From: Micromonospora lupini
GTDB taxonomy: Bacteria; Actinomycetota; Actinomycetes; Mycobacteriales; Micromonosporaceae
Length of the DNA stretch: 64,000 nt
Direction of reading: 5' to 3'
NCBI RefSeq assembly: GCF_026342015.1
Contig: NZ_JAPENL010000003.1
Coordinates: forward strand, 992,001-1,056,000
How positions within the stretch are numbered: the first letter of the stretch is position 1; each line of letters begins with the position of its first letter. Made by a program: the position numbers and the translations under genes. Shown here piece after piece: positions 24,803 to 35,282 of this stretch. The notes below the pieces were generated by a model. The model was not told the origin of the DNA, ran no database searches, and saw nothing but the letters and a program-made list of their open reading frames with translations.

Positions 24803-26304
24803 GGCGCGACACCTGGCAGGACGGCCCGCACGTACGGGGTACGTGAGAGCAGGTCGGTGGCCGCGTCGGTGGTGACGTCGAAGAGCGGTCCGGCCAGCAC
24901 GGTGAGCGTCAACCCGAACGCGACCAGGGCGGCGGTGGCGCCGACCATCAGGGTGGGCAGCCGGACGGCGGGCTCGGTGGCGGCGATTCGGGGCGCCCGC
25001 CAGAACGCGATGTTCCACACCCGGGAGGCCACGTACAGGGTGAGCAGGCTGGTCAGCGTGCCGGCCGCCACGAGCGTCGCGGGCAGCGCCCCGCCGGCCG
25101 CCACACCGGCCTGGAGCAGGCCGAGCTTGCCGAGGAACCCGGAGAACGGCGGCACCCCGGCAAGGTTCATCGCCGGGACGAAGAAGAGGACGCCGAGCAG
25201 GGGCGCCATCCGGGCCAGCCCGCCGAGCCGGCGCAGGTCGGTGCTGCCGGCCCGCTCCTCGACCAGGCCGGCCACCAGGAACAGCGTGGTCTGGATGGTG
25301 ATGTGGTGCACCACGTAGAAGATCGCGCCGGCGAGGCCGGCCGCGGTGCTCAACGCCACCCCGAAGATCATGTAGCCGATGTGGCTGACCAGTGTGAACG
25401 AGAAGAGCCGCTTCATGTCCGACTGCGCCACCGCGCCGAGGATCCCGACCACCATGGTCAGCCCGGCGACGACCATGAGCAGCCCGTCGACCTGGCCACC
25501 GGGGAACAGCAACGTCTCGGTACGGATGATCGCGTACACGCCGACCTTGGTGAGCAGCCCCGCGAACACTGCGGTGACCGGGGCGGGGGCCGTGGGATAG
25601 CTGTCCGGCAGCCAGGCCGACAGCGGGAAGACCGCCGCCTTGATCGCGAACGCGAGCAGCAGCGTCAGTTGCAGGGTCAACCGGACGTTGTCCGGCAGGT
25701 CGTCGAGGCGCTGGGCGAGCTGCGCCAGGTTGAGCGTGCCGGTGGCCGCGTACACCAGCCCCACCGCGGCCAGGAAGATCATCGAGGAGAGGATGCTGAC
25801 CACCACGTACGTCGACCCGGTGCGGATGCGCGTCTCGGTGCCGCCCAGCGTGATCAGCACGAAGCTGGCCGCCAGCAGGATCTCGAAGCCGACGAACAGG
25901 TTGAACAGGTCGCCCGCCAGGAACGCGTTGGTGACGCCCGCGGTGAGCACCAGGTACGTCGGGTGGAAGATGACCACGGGCGCGCTCTCGCTCGTCTCGC
26001 TGCGACCCTGGCCGATCGAGTACAGCAGCACGCACAGGGTGACCGCCGAGGACACCACGAGCATCAGCGCGGCCAACTGGTCGGCCACCAGCACGATGCC
26101 GACCGGGGGCGGCCACCCGCCGATCGCGAGCACCACCGGCCCGTGCCGGTACGCCTGGACCAGCAGCACGACCGCGACTGTGAACGTGACAGTCAGGCAG
26201 AGCACGCTCACCGCACGCTGCACCCGTGGGCGGGTGGCAAGCAGCAGGGTCAGCGCCGCGCCGAGCAGCGGCACCACCACAGGCAGCGGCAGGAGCCGGC
26301 TCAC
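24799..26304 (-). CDS. mnhD: Mrp antiporter subunit D
   Basis: A 501-residue proton-translocating subunit homologous to NuoN/NuoM, with about 14 helices. Conserved elements include AGDLFNLFVGFEILL with the key Glu, KAAVFPLSAWLPDSYPTAPAPVTAVFAGLLTKVGVYA with the helix-7 lysine region, and QSDMKRLFSFTLVSHIGYM. It is full length. It starts 22 bases after the mnhC stop. Confidence 0.95.
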   Translation of the reverse strand: MSRLLPLPVVVPLLGAALTLLLATRPRVQRAVSVLCLTVTFTVAVVLLVQAYRHGPVVLAIGGWPPPVGIVLVADQLAALMLVVSSAVTLCVLLYSIGQGRSETSESAPVVIFHPTYLVLTAGVTNAFLAGDLFNLFVGFEILLAASFVLITLGGTETRIRTGSTYVVVSILSSMIFLAAVGLVYAATGTLNLAQLAQRLDDLPDNVRLTLQLTLLLAFAIKAAVFPLSAWLPDSYPTAPAPVTAVFAGLLTKVGVYAIIRTETLLFPGGQVDGLLMVVAGLTMVVGILGAVAQSDMKRLFSFTLVSHIGYMIFGVALSTAAGLAGAIFYVVHHITIQTTLFLVAGLVEERAGSTDLRRLGGLARMAPLLGVLFFVPAMNLAGVPPFSGFLGKLGLLQAGVAAGGALPATLVAAGTLTSLLTLYVASRVWNIAFWRAPRIAATEPAVRLPTLMVGATAALVAFGLTLTVLAGPLFDVTTDAATDLLSRTPYVRAVLPGVAP

Positions 26305-26326
26305 GACGGCCTCCGCGACGACGGGG

Positions 26327-26815
26327 TCACCGCGTCCCGTCCTCTCTGCCGCGTCGCAGCCGGCGGCGGGCCGGCTCGGGATCCACCTGCTCCGGGTCGC
26401 CGTCCGGACCCTCCCCGCCGTGGTCGACGGCGCCCGTCTCCCTGCGCCCGGCCCGGCGGATGATCTGTCGGTCCTCCAGGTCGTCGGGCACCTCGTCGTC
26501 GCCTGTGAGATACCAGCTCCGGTAAGCCACGGCGAGTAGGAACGCGGTCAACCCGAACGTGATCACGATGGCGGTCAGCACCATCGCCTGCGGCAGCGGA
26601 TCACTCATCTCGTCCACCGGCCCGGTGCCCACGACAGGAGCGCCACCGGACCGGCCGCCCAGCAGGATCAACAGGTTGACCCCGTTGCCGAGCAGGATCA
26701 CGCCCAGCAGGACGCGGGTGAGGCTGCGCTCCAGCAGCAGGATCACCCCGCACCCGACAAGCACCGCGACGGCGAGCACAAGCACCATCGTGGGTCCGGG
26801 GTCACTGGCCGTCAT
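26327..26815 (-). CDS. mnhC: Mrp antiporter subunit C
   Basis: 162 residues, NuoK-like, with three helices; the third helix segment QAMVLTAIVITFGLTAFLLAVAYR and VILLGNGVNLLILL are signatures. The C-terminal 45 residues are a charged extension (Asp/Glu then Arg) beyond the usual length of about 113. ATG 26813-26815 overlaps the stop of the mnhAB gene by 4 bases. Confidence 0.92.
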   Translation of the reverse strand: MTASDPGPTMVLVLAVAVLVGCGVILLLERSLTRVLLGVILLGNGVNLLILLGGRSGGAPVVGTGPVDEMSDPLPQAMVLTAIVITFGLTAFLLAVAYRSWYLTGDDEVPDDLEDRQIIRRAGRRETGAVDHGGEGPDGDPEQVDPEPARRRLRRGREDGTR

Positions 26816-29652
26816 GTCCGGCCGCCCTTGTCGACGGCCAGACCGCCGTTGGCCGTGTCGGTGGCCTCGATGTGCCGGTCCACCTCGGCGCCGAGGCTGC
26901 GCAGGATGTCAAGCAGCAGCCCGATCACGATGAGGTACACGCCGATGTCGAAGAAGAGCGCGGTGACGAGGTGGACGTCGCCGATCAGCGGCAGGGACAG
27001 GTCGAGCTTGGCGCTCTGCAGCACCGACCCACCGGCCAGCAGCGCCACCGCGCCGGTGCCCACCGCCAGCGCCAGTCCCGCGCCGAGGATCAGGCCGGCG
27101 CCCACCGGGGCGGCCTCGGTCAGCTCGTACCGGCCGCCGGCCAGGTAGCGGACCACGAGCGCGAGGCCGGCCACCAGACCGCCGGCGAATCCGCCGCCCG
27201 GCGCGTTGTGCCCGGAGAAGAGCAGGAACAGCGAGAACAGCGCCACGGTGTGGAAGATCAGCCGGGTGACCACCTCCAGCACTATCGACCGCCGCTCCTC
27301 GTAGAGGGTCGGGCCACCCCGTAACCAGACCGGCCGGTCGGAGCGGACCGCCCGGTCGGCCGACTCCGGTCGGCGTGGTCGCGGCCCGGTGCGGGACCTC
27401 TCGAAGATCAGGCTGGCCACCCCTGTCGCGGCCACCACAAGCACCGCCACCTCCCCCATGGTGTCCCAGGCCCGGATGTCGACGAGAGTCACGTTGACGA
27501 CGTTGCGGCCGTACCCCTCGCTCACCGCCAGGTCCGGAAAGGCAGCGGAGATGTCCGGCGCGCGACGGGCGCCGGCCGCGACGAGCGCCAGCCCGCCCGC
27601 CACCACTCCCATCGCCACGCCGATCAACCGACGGACCCATCGGCTGCGACGCAGCGGACGGGCCGAGAAACGCTCCGGCAGGCGGCGCAGCACCAGCACG
27701 AACACCGCGATGGTCGCGGTCTCCACCAGGAACTGGGTGAGTGCGAGATCAGGTGCGCCGTGCAGGATGAACAGCATGGCCGTGCCGTAGCCGGTCATCC
27801 CCACCAGCAGCATCGCGGTCAACCGCCGGCGGGCGCGGACCGCGAGCAGCGCGGCCACCGCGATCACCACCACGACCACCGGTTGCAGCGGGTTGTCCCA
27901 GAGCGGCAGCCGGGCCCGCCACGGCCCGGCGGCGAGCATCGCCCCACCGGGCAGCAGCACGAGGGTGACCAGGATGATGCCGAGGTACTGCGGCAGGGAG
28001 CCCCGTTGGGTCGCGCCTGTCACCTCGATGGCGAGCCTGTCGAACCGGTCCACGACCCACTCGTACCCCTGGTTGCCGCCGACCGGGGAGCGGAGCCGGG
28101 CCAGCACCGGGGCGAGCGGCCCGCGCAGCGCGAAGAGCAGGCAGCCGCCGGCCAACGCCAACACGGACAGACCGAGCGCCGCGGTCGGCCCGGGCCAGAG
28201 CGTCAGGTGCCCCTCGACCGCGCCGAGCAGTTCGGCGTACGGGCTGAGCAGGCCGTCCAGCACTCCGGCGGCGGGGCCGGCGAGCAGCCCCACGACGGCG
28301 AGCACGGCCGGGGGGACCAGCATCGACGCGGCGATCGGCCCCGGCTGGACCGGTTCGACGCCCGGCCGGTCGGCGAACGCGCCCCAGAGGAAACGAGCGC
28401 TGTACGCGACGGTCAGCACCGTCCCGGCGACAAGTCCGGTGAGGAGCAGCGGGTCGTCGGTGAACGCCGCGAACACCGCCTCCTTGGCGACGAACCCGAC
28501 GAGCGGCGGTACACCGGCCATCGACGCCGCCGCCAGCACCGCGACCCCGAACAACGGCCGGGACCAGCGCCGCAGCCCGGACAGCTCGCGGAGATCGCGG
28601 GTGCCGGCGCCGTGGTCGATGATGCCGACGACCAGGAACAGCGCCGCCTTGAACAGGGCGTGCGCCAGCAGCATCGCCGTGCCGGCGAGCGCGGCGGCCG
28701 GGGTGCCCGCCCCGGTCACCGCGACCAGCAGGCCCAACTGGCTGACCGTCCCGTACGCCAGCAGCAGTTTCAGGTCGGTCTGCCGCAGCGCCGCCCAGCC
28801 GCCGACGAGCATGGTGGCCACGCCGGCGATGAGCACCACGGGCCGCCACGGGCCGACAGTGGCGAGCACCGGCGCGAGCAGGCCGACCAGGTAGACACCG
28901 GCCTTGACCATGGCGGCGGCGTGCAGGTACGCGCTGACCGGGGTGGGCGCCGCCATCGCGACCGGAAGCCAGGAGTTGAACGGCAGCACCGCCGACTTCG
29001 ACAGCGCCCCGGCCAGGATCAGCAGCACCGCCGTGATCAGGTAGCCACCGCCGGGCAACGGATGGGCGGAGATCTCCGACCAGCGGTAGCTGCCGGCGTG
29101 CTCGCCGAGCAGGATGAACCCGACGAGCATGGCCAGCCCGCCAAGCGTGGTGACTGTCAACGCCTGCGCCGCCGCCCACCGACTGGACCGTCGTTCGGTG
29201 CTGTGCCCGATCAGCAGGTACGAGAAGATCGTCGTCAGCTCCCAGCCGACGTAGAGCAGCAGCAGGTCGTCGGCGAAGACCAGGACGAGCATCGCGCCGG
29301 CGAAGGCGACCAGGACGGCGGCGAACTGGGCCATCCCTGGCGCGTCCGCGTCGAAGTACCGGGCGCTGTAGACAAGCACCAGCGCGCCGACGCCGCCGAT
29401 CAGCAGGGTCAGGAGCCAGGACAGCGTGGTGAGGCGCAGCGCGATGTCGAGGCCCAACTGCCCGATCCACGGGTACGTCTCGACCACCGCGTCGCCGTGA
29501 CCGACGGCCGGGGTGCGGGCCAGCGCCCAGCCGAACGCGGCGGCCGGCGCGAGCGCCAGCGGATAGCACGCGCGGGGACCCCACCACCGGACGAGCAGCG
29601 GCGCGGCGAGGGCCGCCACGAGGTGGAGGATGAGCAGTACCAGCACCCGCAC
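26812..29652 (-). CDS. mnhA: Mrp antiporter fused subunits A and B
   Basis: First gene of the Mrp operon, 946 residues. Residues about 1-500 are the NuoL-like proton channel (ELTTIFSYLLIGHSTERR, KSAVLPFNSWLPVAMAAPTPVSAYLHAA, QTDLKLLLAYGTVSQLG). About 590-780 is the MrpA C-terminal region (MLFILHGAPDLALTQFLVET, NVVNVTLVDIRAWDTMGEVA). About 800-930 is a fused MrpB domain (FHTVALFSLFLLFSGHNAPGGGFAGGLVAG). The AB fusion removes the need for a separate mnhB; none is present. The full antiporter exchanges cytoplasmic Na+ for protons and supports alkali and salt tolerance. Confidence 0.94.
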   Translation of the reverse strand: MRVLVLLILHLVAALAAPLLVRWWGPRACYPLALAPAAAFGWALARTPAVGHGDAVVETYPWIGQLGLDIALRLTTLSWLLTLLIGGVGALVLVYSARYFDADAPGMAQFAAVLVAFAGAMLVLVFADDLLLLYVGWELTTIFSYLLIGHSTERRSSRWAAAQALTVTTLGGLAMLVGFILLGEHAGSYRWSEISAHPLPGGGYLITAVLLILAGALSKSAVLPFNSWLPVAMAAPTPVSAYLHAAAMVKAGVYLVGLLAPVLATVGPWRPVVLIAGVATMLVGGWAALRQTDLKLLLAYGTVSQLGLLVAVTGAGTPAAALAGTAMLLAHALFKAALFLVVGIIDHGAGTRDLRELSGLRRWSRPLFGVAVLAAASMAGVPPLVGFVAKEAVFAAFTDDPLLLTGLVAGTVLTVAYSARFLWGAFADRPGVEPVQPGPIAASMLVPPAVLAVVGLLAGPAAGVLDGLLSPYAELLGAVEGHLTLWPGPTAALGLSVLALAGGCLLFALRGPLAPVLARLRSPVGGNQGYEWVVDRFDRLAIEVTGATQRGSLPQYLGIILVTLVLLPGGAMLAAGPWRARLPLWDNPLQPVVVVVIAVAALLAVRARRRLTAMLLVGMTGYGTAMLFILHGAPDLALTQFLVETATIAVFVLVLRRLPERFSARPLRRSRWVRRLIGVAMGVVAGGLALVAAGARRAPDISAAFPDLAVSEGYGRNVVNVTLVDIRAWDTMGEVAVLVVAATGVASLIFERSRTGPRPRRPESADRAVRSDRPVWLRGGPTLYEERRSIVLEVVTRLIFHTVALFSLFLLFSGHNAPGGGFAGGLVAGLALVVRYLAGGRYELTEAAPVGAGLILGAGLALAVGTGAVALLAGGSVLQSAKLDLSLPLIGDVHLVTALFFDIGVYLIVIGLLLDILRSLGAEVDRHIEATDTANGGLAVDKGGRT

Positions 29653-29716
29653 TCCCGATCGAGGTGGCCGACGCCCGTACAGCGGTGGCGCCTGACAGCG
29701 ATCAGACGCCAGATCT

Positions 29717-29735
29717 CCGCCCCTCGGGCGGTTTT
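29717..29735 (+). terminator. Small hairpin followed by a short T-run
   Basis: A 6-bp stem (CCGCCC/GGGCGG) with a 3-base loop, followed by TTTT. It would work as an intrinsic terminator on the plus strand, but no plus-strand gene ends nearby. On the minus strand it lies in the 5' region of mnhA without a T-run. Confidence 0.3.
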
Positions 29736-29798
29736 GCCGGAATTCGCCCTCTACGGCGCGGGCTGCGCGGTGTGCGGTGTGTGGTGTGTGGTGTGCGG

Positions 29799-30185
29799 TC
29801 AGCGCAGCAGGGCGTCGTCGGCGGTCAGCACGTCGTCGAGGTGCGCGCTCTCCAGGTGCAGCTCGGCCAGCAGGTCGACGCGGCCGAGCTGACGGGCGAC
29901 CTTGGCCACGACCCGTTCCGCGACGGCAAGCGACCGCATCGAGAGCAGCCGACCGCGGCTCTCCCGGCGGAGCACGAAATAGTGCACGGCGACGCGGACC
30001 TGCCCCCGGTCGGCGGCGCTGGCCTGGGCGGTGGAGACGACCAGCTCCCGCAGGCAGCGGGCAAGGCGTTCGGCGAGCTCCAGCTCGGGCCCGTGCAGAC
30101 CGCCGCGGAGCGTGGCGAGGTGACTGTCGACCTTGCGGATCAGCACATCGGTGCCGGGTTCGACGTGTCGCGGCTCGGCGGTCAT
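29799..30185 (-). CDS. Hypothetical protein, 128 aa
   Basis: A helical, charged soluble protein beginning MTAEPRHVEPGTDVLIRKVDSH, with VRVAVHYFVLRRESRGRLLS in the middle and HLESAHLDDVLTADDALLR at the end. The family is not recognised. It is the only gene between the Mrp operon and the divergent lhr gene. It lies upstream of mnhA on the same strand with a gap of about 150 bases. The region upstream of its start is AT-rich and contains a 17-base palindrome. Confidence 0.65.
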   Translation of the reverse strand: MTAEPRHVEPGTDVLIRKVDSHLATLRGGLHGPELELAERLARCLRELVVSTAQASAADRGQVRVAVHYFVLRRESRGRLLSMRSLAVAERVVAKVARQLGRVDLLAELHLESAHLDDVLTADDALLR

Positions 30186-30251
30186 CCGATCCCCTCCACC
30201 CGGTTCGCGTTGCGGGTGAAGTTACTTTATGTTGCTCCGTACAAGCAAGCA

Positions 30252-30268
30252 GTTAAGTGAGACTTAAC
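30252..30268. promoter_or_regulatory. Perfect inverted repeat in the divergent promoter region
   Basis: GTTAAGTGAGACTTAAC, two perfect 7-bp arms with a 3-base spacer, sits in an AT-rich stretch between the divergent hypothetical gene (start 30185) and lhr (start 30364). Its size suits a dimeric MarR- or TetR-type repressor. No local regulator gene is evident. Confidence 0.5.
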
Positions 30269-30363
30269 GTATTAATGACGCATCCATCGCTTTTTCCGGC
30301 CAGCCCGGCACGTTCCGCCGTGGGTCGCTCGTGGTTGTCGTACCGGCGGGGCAGGATGGATCG

Positions 30364-33300
30364 GTGACCGAGGGAGATGCGGACAGGGGCGGGGTGCTCG
30401 ACGGGTTCGGCCCGGCCACCCGCGCCTGGTTCGACGCCGCCTTCGCCGCGCCCACCGCCGCCCAGACCGGCGCCTGGCGGTCCGTCGCCGCCGGGCGCAA
30501 CGCCCTCGTCGTGGCGCCCACCGGCTCCGGCAAAACGCTCGCGGCCTTCCTCTGGTCGCTGGACCGGCTGGCCCGGGAGCCGGCGCCGGCCGAGGCGCGG
30601 CAGCGGTGCCGGGTGCTCTACGTCAGCCCGCTCAAGGCTCTCGCCGTCGATGTGGAGCGCAACCTGCGCGCCCCGCTGGCCGGCATCCGGCAGGCGGCGA
30701 CCCGGCTCGGCGTCACCCCGCCGGACATCACCGTCGGCATGCGCACCGGCGACACCCCTGCCGACGAACGACGCGCCTTCGCCCGCACCCCACCGGACAT
30801 CCTCATCACCACGCCCGAGTCGCTGTTCCTGCTGCTCACCTCCGCCGCTCGGGACTCGCTGCGCGGCGTCCAGACGGTGATCGTGGACGAGGTGCACGCG
30901 GTGGCCGGCAGCAAGCGCGGCGCCCACCTCGCCCTCTCGCTGGAACGCCTCGACGAGCTGCTGCCCGCGCCGGCACAGCGGATCGGCCTCTCCGCCACCG
31001 TCCGGCCGATCGACGCCTGCGCCCGGTTCCTCGGCGGCGCCCGGCCGGTCGACGTCGTGCAACCGGCCACGGCGAAGACCATCGAGGTCAGCGTGCAGGT
31101 CCCCGTGGAGGACATGACCCGGCTGGACGAGCAGGAGCAGCCCCCGGAGGATTCCCTCGGCGGTCCCGGGCCACGCCGGGCGTCGATCTGGCCAGCCGTC
31201 GAGGAGCGGGTCTTCACCCTCATCGGGCAGCACCGCTCGACCATCGTCTTCACCAACTCCCGCCGCAGCGCCGAGCGCCTCTGCGCCCGCCTCAACGAGC
31301 TGGCCGCCGAGGCGGTGACAGCCGAGGCGCTGTCAGCCGAAGCAGGGGCCGCCGAAGCAGGGGCCGCCGAAGCAAGAGCCTCCGAGGCGGCGGTCTCCGC
31401 AGCAGGGGCATCCGCGTTGGCGGAGGGTGCGGTCGGCGTACCCGAGGGGTTGTCGACGGACGACGACCCGGCGGCCGACGGCGGCCCGGTGTCCGGCGCA
31501 CAGCGGTGGGGTGGCCCCGCCGGTCCGCTGCGCAACCGGCCGCCGGCCGAGGTGATGGCCCAGTCCGGTGCGGCCGCTGGTGCGGCACCCGTGATCGCCC
31601 GCGCCCATCACGGCAGCGTCTCCCGGGAGGAGCGCAAGCACATCGAGGAAGCGCTCAAGTCCGGCCAGCTCCCGGCGGTGGTGGCCACCTCCAGCCTGGA
31701 GCTGGGCATCGACATGGGCGCTGTCGACCTGGTGGTGCAGATCGAGGCGCCGCCGAGCGTGGCCGCCGGGCTGCAACGAGTCGGCCGGGCCGGGCACCAG
31801 GTGGGCGCCGTCTCCCGGGGGGTGGTCTTCCCCAAGCACCGCGGCGACCTGCTCTCCTGCGCGGTGGTCGCCGAGCGGATGACCGACGGCGCGATCGAGG
31901 AGCTGCACTACCCGCGTAACCCACTGGACGTGCTGGCCCAGCAGATCGTCGCGATGGTGGCGCTGGAGCCGTGGGCGCTCGGCGACCTGGCCGTGCTGGT
32001 CCGTCGGGCCGCGCCCTTCGCCGAGCTGCCCGACTCGGCGCTGCACGCCGTGCTGGACATGCTCTCCGGCCGCTACCCGTCCACCGCGTTCGCCGAGCTG
32101 CGTCCCCGGCTGGTCTGGGACCGGGCCAGTGACCTGCTCACCGGCCGCCCCGGCGCGCAGCGGCTGGCCGTGACCAGCGGCGGCACCATCCCCGACCGGG
32201 GCCTGTTCGGGGTCTTCCTGGCCGGTGCCGAGCGGGCCGCCCGGGTCGGTGAGCTGGACGAGGAGATGGTCTACGAGTCGCGGGTCGGCGACGTCTTCCT
32301 GCTCGGCTCCTCGTCCTGGCGCATCGAGGAGATCACCCCGGACCGGGTGCTGGTCTCCCCCGCGCCCGGCCAGGCCGCCCGGATGCCGTTCTGGAAGGGT
32401 GACCAGCTGGGCCGCCCGGTCGAGCTGGGCCGGGCCATCGGCGCGCGGGTGCGTACCCTGCTGCGGTTGAGCGACGAGGCGGCGCTGACCGCGCTGCGCG
32501 ACGGCGGGCTGGACGACTGGGCCGCCGCCAACCTGATGGCGTACCTGCGCGACCAGCGGGAGGCCACCCGTTCGCTGCCCGACGACCGCACGATAGTGGT
32601 CGAGCGGTTCCGCGACGAGCTGGGCGACTGGCGACTCGCCGTGCACAGCGTCCTCGGCGCGCGGGTCAACGGGCCGTGGGCCCTCGCCGTGGGCCGCCGG
32701 CTGGCCGAGCGGTACGGGGTGGACGCCCAGGTGATGCCGTCCGACGACGGCATCGTGGTGCGCCTGCCCGATACCGCCGACGAGCCGCCCGGCGCCGACG
32801 TGGTGGTCTTCGAGCCGGACGAGATCGCCCAGCTCGTGGAGGAGTCGGTCGGCACGAGCGCGCTGTTCGCCGCCCGTTTCCGGGAGTGCGCCGCCCGCTC
32901 GCTGCTGCTGCCCCGCCGCGACCCGCGCCGCCGCCAGCCGCTCTGGCAGCAGCGGCAACGCGCCGCGCAACTGCTCGACGTGGCCCGCGAGTACGCCGAC
33001 TTCCCGGTCACCCTGGAGGCCGCCCGGGAGTGCCTCCAGGACGTCTTCGACCAGCCGGCGCTGGCCGGGCTGATGCGCGACCTGGCGGCCCGCAGATCCG
33101 GCTGGTCGAGGTGGAGACCAGCGCGCCGTCCCCGTTCGCCCGTTCGCTGCTCTTCGGCTACGTCGGCGCGTTCCTCTACGAGGGCGACGCCCCGCTCGCC
33201 GAGCGCCGGGCCGCCGCCCTCGCGCTGGACTCCACCCTCCTCGGCGAGCTGCTCGGCCGGGTCGACCTGCGCGAACTGCTGGATCCGGCGGTGCTCGCCG

Positions 33301-35120
33301 AGACCGACAGGCAACTGCGGTGGCTGACCGACCAGCGCCGCCCGCGTGACGCGGAGGACGTGGTCGAGCTGCTGCGGGTGCTCGGCGACCTGAGCGACGC
33401 CGAGTTGACCGAGCGGGGTGTGCCGGAGGGCTGGCTGACCGAGTTGGAGGCCACCCGCCGGGTGCTGCGGGTCCGGATCGCCGGCGAGCAGCGCTGGGTG
33501 GGCATCGAGGACGCCGCCCGGCTGCGTGACGCCCTCGGCGTGGCGCTGCCGGTCGGGGTGGCCGAGGCGTACCTCGCCCCGGTGGCCGATCCGCTGGGCG
33601 ACCTGGTGGCCCGCTACGCCCGCACCCACGGGCCGTTCGCCGCCGCGAGCGGCGCGGCCCGCTTCGGACTCGGAGTGTTCGTCGTCGAGCAGGCGCTGCG
33701 CCGCCTCGCCGCCACCGGCCGCGTCGTCTCCGGGGAGTTCACGCCCGACACGGCAGGCGCCCAGTGGTGCGACGCCGAGGTGCTGCGGATGCTGCGCCGC
33801 CGTTCGCTCGCCGCGCTGCGCCGGGAGATCGAACCGGTGCCGCCCCGGGCGCTTGCCACGTTCCTGCCCCGCTGGCAGCAGGTCGGCTCGTCCGGCCGAG
33901 GTGTGGAGGCGCTCGCCGCGACCGTGGAGCAGTTGCAGGGGGCCGCGGTGCCGGCGTCCGCGCTGGAACGGCTGGTGCTGCCCGGCCGGGTCGCCGACTA
34001 CTCCCCCGCCCAGCTCGACGAGCTGTGCGCCAGCGGTGAGGTGCTCTGGGCCGGTTCGGGGGCGATCTCCGGGGGCGACGGCTGGGTCACCCTGGCGTAC
34101 GCGGACGCCGCGCCGCTGCTACTCCCGCCGCCCGACGAGGCGCTGACCCGCACCCCGCTGCACGACGCGGTGCTCGACGCGCTCGGCGACGGGCAGGCAC
34201 TGTTCTTCCGGGCGCTGGCCGACCGGGTCGGCGCCACCGACGACGCCGCCCTGACCGGGGTGATCTGGGACCTGGTCTGGGCCGGTCACCTCACCAACGA
34301 CACCCTCGCCCCGCTGCGGGCGGTGCTCGGCGCCGGTGGCGCGCACCGGTCGCGGCCCTCTGCCCCACGCACGCGTTACCGGCGGCCCGGTCGGGTGGCG
34401 CTGCCCACCCGGGGCGGCCCACCGACAGTCGCCGGCCGCTGGTCCCGGCTCCCGGACCGCGACCTCGACCCGACCCGACGGGCCGCCGCCCTCGCCGACG
34501 TGCTGCTGGAGCGGCACGGGGTGGTCACCCGCGGCGCGGTGATGGCCGAGCAGGTGGTCGGTGGATTCTCGGCGGTCTACCCGGTGCTGTCGGCGCTTGA
34601 GGAGCGCGGCGCGGCCCGCCGGGGCTACTTCGTCGAGGGCCTCGGCGCGGCGCAGTTCGCGGTGCCCGGCGCGGTGGACAGGCTCCGCGCGCTTGCCGAC
34701 CCGGCCGACGGTGGTCGTGGCCGGGGCGCCCCCGCCACGGTGCTGGCCGCCACCGACCCGGCCAACCCGTACGGTGCGGCGCTGCCCTGGCCGGAACGCG
34801 TCGTCGACTCCGGTGACGGAGCCACCCCCGCGACGGGGCACCGGGCCGGCCGCAAGGCGGGCGCCCTCGTGGTGCAGGTCGGCGGTGACCTGGTGCTGTA
34901 CGTCGAACGCGGCGGCCGGACCCTGCTCTCCTTCACCGACGACGCCGAAACCCTCGCGGCGGCCGGCAAGGCGCTCGCCGACGCCGTCCACTCCGGAGCG
35001 TTGGGCGCGATGTCTGTGGAGCGGGCCGACGGCGAGGCGGTGCACTCGTCGCCGCTCGGTGACGCGCTGACCGCCGCCGGCTTCCGGGCCACCCCGCGCG
35101 GCCTGCGCCTGCGCGGCTGA
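30364..35120 (+). CDS. lhr: Lhr-type ATP-dependent helicase, interrupted by one frameshift
   Basis: Large superfamily-2 3'-5' DNA helicase of the Lhr long form. Frame 1 runs 30364-33327 and frame 2 picks up before 33100 and ends at 35120; together they give about 1585 residues. Motifs in the first frame: APTGSGKT near residue 52, VIVDEVHAVAGSKRGAHLAL, GLSATVRP, VFTNSRRSAERLCARL, TSSLELGIDMGAVDL and LQRVGRAGHQVG. The second frame supplies the winged-helix and C-terminal domains (VEVETSAPSPFARSLLFGY onwards, ending ATPRGLRLRG). The span is one base short of a multiple of three. The start is GTG 30364 (30331 is an alternative). An Ala/Glu-rich insertion lies inside the helicase core. Confidence 0.85.
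31336..31380 (+). repeat. Three tandem 15-base repeats inside lhr
   Basis: GCCGAAGCAGGGGCC is repeated at 31336, 31351 and (with two changes) 31366. It encodes AEAGA-AEAGA-AEARA within an Ala/Glu/Ser-rich stretch spanning about 31310-31500. This stretch interrupts the second RecA-like domain between the VFTNSRRSAERL motif and the next conserved block, so it is probably a surface loop. Confidence 0.8.
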
Positions 35121-35282
35121 CCCACCCGCGCGGCGTCGAGTCGGCGGACGGCGGCCGGCCACCGCACGACCACCACGACCGCCGCCTGTCGAGCGAGCCT
35201 CCCGCCTGGTCGCCGTCACCTGGACGACCCACCTCAGGCCACACCGCCACGCAGCCACCGCCGTCGGCCGGTCTGTTTCCGT

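Noticed and set aside
29765..29799. Run of GTGTGCGGTGTGTGG-like repeats, considered as a CRISPR or regulatory array
   Set aside because: Units are only a few bases, without spacers; it is a simple low-complexity tract upstream of the mnhA leader.
27760..29892. A 710-codon plus-strand open frame opposite mnhA
   Set aside because: Gln/Arg/His/Glu-rich translation without a recognisable domain; fully antisense to a conserved antiporter subunit.
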